Below are positions 6,722-9,026 of a DNA stretch of 9,026 bases, piece after piece (position 1 is the first letter of the stretch; every line of letters starts with the position of its first letter). The DNA comes from Chloroflexota bacterium. GTDB lineage: Bacteria > Chloroflexota > Dormibacteria > Dormibacterales > Dormibacteraceae. The stretch spans positions 1 to 9,026 of the forward strand of contig DMCH01000036.1 in assembly GCA_003446775.1 (NCBI GenBank), read 5' to 3'. Made by a program: the position numbers and the translations under genes. The notes below the pieces were generated by a model that ran no database searches, was not told the origin of the DNA, and was given only the letters and a program-made list of their open reading frames with translations.

Positions 6722-7240
6722 ATGAAAAAACTTCTAGTGGCTGCGTTGTTCACCATCGGTTGGGGCCTGGTCGGGGCGGCTCCGGCCGTTGCGGCTGAGT
6801 CGCAAACTCCGTTCTGCGGATTGATGACGGGGACACCGGTGCTGAATTGCACCTACACCGAGGCACTCCAGGGCCAGGTGACAGTAAATCTCTTCAACGT
6901 GAATCCCTGCTCGGGCGTCGTCGGTACCGCGACCATGGTCACGAACTCAATCGTCCACGTAAACGTCAATGGAGCGGGAGATGTCTGGATCACCGAGACC
7001 GCGACATCCCACTTCACATTTGTGCCCAACTCGCCCGGGCCGCCGAGTTACCACGGCGAGTTCACATTCTGGTTCGGCGAAAGCCTCAACAACCAGAACA
7101 CCGTTGTCACCGACATAGGCAACATCGTCCTCAATGGCTCCGACGGATCGCAGATCACGTTCCATGTCGTCTTGCACTTCAGCATCAGCGCGTCGGGGAT
7201 CGTGAACAAATTCCAGATCGTCAGCGCTACCTGTCCGTAG
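6722..7240 (+). CDS. Secreted beta-rich protein, unknown function
   Basis: A 172-residue protein with a classic Sec signal peptide: MKK start, hydrophobic core (about 4-20) and an AVA-A cleavage region near residues 22-26. There is no lipobox, so it is probably released or held by other means. The mature part is rich in V, T, N and G with alternating strand patterns and four Cys, near both ends, suggesting a disulfide-stabilised beta-sandwich. I do not recognise a named family. The frame opens at 6641, but the ATG at 6722 has GAGG eight bases upstream and starts the signal peptide exactly, which decides the start. Upstream are 145 bases with only weak short inverted repeats; a strong hairpin follows 12 bases after the stop. 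Confidence 0.75.
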   Translation: MKKLLVAALFTIGWGLVGAAPAVAAESQTPFCGLMTGTPVLNCTYTEALQGQVTVNLFNVNPCSGVVGTATMVTNSIVHVNVNGAGDVWITETATSHFTFVPNSPGPPSYHGEFTFWFGESLNNQNTVVTDIGNIVLNGSDGSQITFHVVLHFSISASGIVNKFQIVSATCP

Positions 7241-7252
7241 CGCGTTTGATGA

Positions 7253-7278
7253 GGGGGCGGCCGGAGCGGGCCGCCCCC
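7253..7278 (+). terminator. GC-rich hairpin after the secreted-protein gene
   Basis: GGGGGCGGCC (7253-7262) and GGCCGCCCCC (7269-7278) form a perfect 10-bp stem with a 6-base loop, starting 12 bases after the TAG. No T-tract follows, so it may be a terminator of the type seen in high-GC bacteria or mainly an RNA-stabilising end. It lies in a convergent gap and could serve both strands. Confidence 0.6.
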
Positions 7279-7355
7279 GGCGGGGATGTTTACGCGAGGC
7301 GAACCGAGCCGTCCTCGGCCAGGATGGCCAAGTATCCTGCGCGGGCTCAACCAGG

Positions 7356-7379
7356 GCGGCGGCCAGGTCTGGTCGCCGC
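7356..7379 (-). terminator. Hairpin starting at the stop codon of the propeller lipoprotein gene
   Basis: Positions 7356-7366 and 7369-7379 form an 11-bp inverted repeat with a single mismatch (7362/7373) and a tight loop. The last base of the TAG takes part in the stem. No T-tract follows. It probably marks the 3' end of the minus-strand lipoprotein transcript, opposing the hairpin at 7253-7278. Confidence 0.4.
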
Positions 7380-8485
7380 TAAAGCGCTCCCGGGATCGTG
7401 CCCCCAAAGAACCCCTGAGCTTGCACAGGAGTCATGGTGAAAGCCCGAGCGTCCACGACGCTCAAGTCCGAGTTGTTGGCCCTGAGGACAACATGCGTGT
7501 TGTCGATCCATCCAACCGGCGTCCCAGAGTACTGGGTTGCAATCCGCGTCCCGTCGCTGACCACGAACGTGACGACTCTCGGATTGTCCTGGCAGTCGGC
7601 GATCATCGAACCGTCCGGAGACAGAGCGCCCCCGGCGCACCCAACGTCCACCGGCGCGGGTCGCGTCGCACCGCTCCAGTCGGACACGACAGAGCTGGAG
7701 GAGTTGGCGCAAACCGTACCCGCAGGCACTGGTGGGTCGGAGGCGTCGTAGCCATCACAGATGGTCGCCAGCCGCGTCCCAGTGGAGGCGTCGGCGACGT
7801 GATAACCGCGGTAGCCGTAGATAAAACCATCCCACGCATTTTGCGGGGGCGCGTTCATTCCGACAGCGAGCACCAGGTGGCCCTCGTGCCAGCCTGCCGG
7901 CCATTCGAGCACGGTTCCTGAAGAGAAGAGATCGATGTGGTGGCCTCCGCCCGCCAGGTCCTCAACGTAGATCCGGGTCTTGGCCGGATACGGAAATGTG
8001 ATTACGGCGACGGCGATCCGGCTGTCGTCTGGACTCACCGCGAACACGGCCGCGGAGTTCGAATCCACGGATATGGTCGTCGCCGACCCGGTGGTGCCGT
8101 CCGGCCGCAGGAACATGACGCTCGAGTCGCCGTCCAGGTAGTAGAGGCGCGAGTTGGACGCCGAGATGTTTGGCATCTGGACCAGGATTCCGCCCGGCTG
8201 GCTGCGCTTGTGGCCGACGGCCGAAGCCGCCACATTCCCGTCTAAGCCCACCAGGCTGATCGAGTAGGTGGGCGCGCCATCGATGATGAAATCCTTCACG
8301 ACGACGCCCAGCGGCAGCCGCACGTTCGGCGTTGGAGAGGGCGATGGGCCGCTGGTGGCGCTGGGTGACGTGCTGGTGGTTGGAGTTCGCGAGGCCGTCG
8401 GGCTTGGATTCGATCCGCTCGGCCCAGTTCCACAGCCGACGACCAGGACGATCAACGCGGGCGCGGCCCACCGCATATGAAGCAA
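7379..8485 (-). CDS. Second lipoprotein with Pro/Ser/Thr linker and beta-propeller-like domain
   Basis: A 368-residue predicted lipoprotein. A short signal peptide ends in LVVGC (lipidated C18), followed by a Ser/Thr/Pro-rich linker (about 24-54). The remaining 310 residues look like a beta-propeller of the TolB/PD40 kind, with blade-like motifs such as NSRLYYLDGDSS (111-122), AVSPDDSRIAVAV (149-161), ALSPDGSMIADC (287-298) and PVGWIDNTHVVLRA (323-336). The start is TTG at 8483-8485, supported by AGGTGG seven bases upstream; ATG at 8476 is an alternative without good spacing that still keeps the signal peptide. Architecture matches the lipoprotein at 4744-6084, but the two share only turn motifs by eye. 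It follows the partial lipoprotein gene by 36 bases on the same strand, so they are probably co-transcribed. Confidence 0.8.
   Translation of the reverse strand: MLHMRWAAPALIVLVVGCGTGPSGSNPSPTASRTPTTSTSPSATSGPSPSPTPNVRLPLGVVVKDFIIDGAPTYSISLVGLDGNVAASAVGHKRSQPGGILVQMPNISASNSRLYYLDGDSSVMFLRPDGTTGSATTISVDSNSAAVFAVSPDDSRIAVAVITFPYPAKTRIYVEDLAGGGHHIDLFSSGTVLEWPAGWHEGHLVLAVGMNAPPQNAWDGFIYGYRGYHVADASTGTRLATICDGYDASDPPVPAGTVCANSSSSVVSDWSGATRPAPVDVGCAGGALSPDGSMIADCQDNPRVVTFVVSDGTRIATQYSGTPVGWIDNTHVVLRANNSDLSVVDARAFTMTPVQAQGFFGGTIPGAL
8321..8416 (-). repeat. Low-complexity Ser/Thr/Pro linker repeat
   Basis: This stretch encodes residues about 24-55 of the second propeller lipoprotein, dominated by Ser, Thr and Pro. 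It resembles the linker at 5779-5886 in composition but not in exact sequence. Confidence 0.6.
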
Positions 8486-8521
8486 ACGTAGACCACCTGC
8501 AGCCGTTACGCCGAACAGAGC

Positions 8522-9026
8522 CTACGGTCGCGACCCGGCCGGGAGTACCTCGAGGTTGATGGTGCTGCTGCGCGGGCCATTCGAGTTCCATGACAGCCGA
8601 AACGTCCAGCAGCCCGCCGTCGGCACGTCCGTGATGCTCGGGCCGCCCGGAATTGTCACGACAGGCTGCGACTCGCCCAACGGATGACCTTCGACCAGCA
8701 CATTGCCTCCCGACGGGCTGTCCTTGGCTTCCCAAAGGACCTTGTTCTGGCTGCCATCGACCCGAGGGCTGGTCCCTGCCACGAGCTGAGTGGCGAACAG
8801 GTATGCCACGGTGGTGTTCTCCGTCCCGAACGCCCACGGCACGGGCCACGGCGTGCCCTTCGCATGACTCCAGCCACCCTGCGCCCAGAGCGGTGGCTCG
8901 GCATCGGTGAGCACCGTTCCCGCGCAACCGCCATTAAAGGAATGGACTGCGGCCCTCGGGCTCGGCTGAACGTGCGCCGCCGTTGTTGGCGAAGTCGTAC
9001 AAGCGCAGGCCAACAACAGGAGTGCG
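8522..9026 (-). CDS. Small lipoprotein, 5' end beyond the window
   Basis: The frame is open to the window edge. The first visible codons read A-L-L-L-L-A-C-A-C-T-T, the end of a lipoprotein signal peptide with a lipobox (LLAC). So the true start lies past 9026; a TTG inside this hydrophobic core (9014-9016) is not a credible start. About 160 mature residues are visible: a short Ser/Thr/Pro spacer, then a beta-rich domain with WAQGGWSHAKGTPWPVPW, an NKVLWEAKDSP segment and a PSITDVPTAGCWTFRLSW segment near the end. From memory this combination recurs in small uncharacterised lipoproteins of Chloroflexota and related groups; no function is established that I can name. It is 36 bases upstream of the propeller lipoprotein gene on the same strand, so the pair probably forms an operon. 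Confidence 0.78.
   Translation of the reverse strand, partial: ALLLLACACTTSPTTAAHVQPSPRAAVHSFNGGCAGTVLTDAEPPLWAQGGWSHAKGTPWPVPWAFGTENTTVAYLFATQLVAGTSPRVDGSQNKVLWEAKDSPSGGNVLVEGHPLGESQPVVTIPGGPSITDVPTAGCWTFRLSWNSNGPRSSTINLEVLPAGSRP

Noticed and set aside
7962..8927. Minus-strand frame of 321 codons overlapping both right-hand lipoprotein genes
   Set aside because: It overlaps two genes with clear signal peptides in other frames, and its translation is compositionally shadow-like (Arg/Gly/Gln-rich).

Overview
The window is high-GC DNA with densely packed genes, frequent GTG/TTG starts, an F420-type luciferase-like oxidoreductase and several lipoproteins with Pro/Ser/Thr-rich linkers. This suits an actinobacterial or Chloroflexota/Dormibacterota-type soil bacterium. 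No rRNA, tRNA or phylogenetic marker is present, so the lineage is inference only. I see no CRISPR array, insertion sequence, integrase or tRNA gene.

Left part (31-3462, all minus strand): a compact three-gene operon, transcribed right to left. It encodes a luciferase-like F420-dependent oxidoreductase, an AidB-type acyl-CoA dehydrogenase and a trehalose-6-phosphate phosphatase (OtsB). The first two genes abut with no gap, the last two are 6 bases apart, and a perfect 9-bp hairpin follows otsB. The 91-base divergent region (3463-3553) separates this operon from a small plus-strand membrane protein with a C-terminal SHOCT domain. It contains a perfect 13-base palindrome and a possible -10 box for the operon.

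Right part (3854-9026): genes almost all for exported proteins. On the minus strand a beta-propeller-like lipoprotein (4744-6084) is followed by a membrane-anchored coiled-coil protein (3962-4717). Just past that stop codon an open frame resembles the C-terminal end of an Nramp metal transporter. On the plus strand are a small Ig-fold-like lipoprotein (6133-6576) and a secreted protein of unknown family (6722-7240). Two hairpins lie in the convergent gap that follows. The window closes with a minus-strand pair: a small lipoprotein whose 5' end is cut off by the window edge (8522-9026), then a second propeller-like lipoprotein (7379-8485).

The left operon looks metabolic or stress-related: redox chemistry, acyl-CoA or alkylation-related flavoprotein, trehalose synthesis. 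The right part looks like a cell-envelope cluster. No known multi-gene system is recognisable. The most noteworthy items are the lipoprotein cluster, the transporter-tail remnant, the acidic C-terminus of the AidB-like protein and the palindrome in the divergent promoter.
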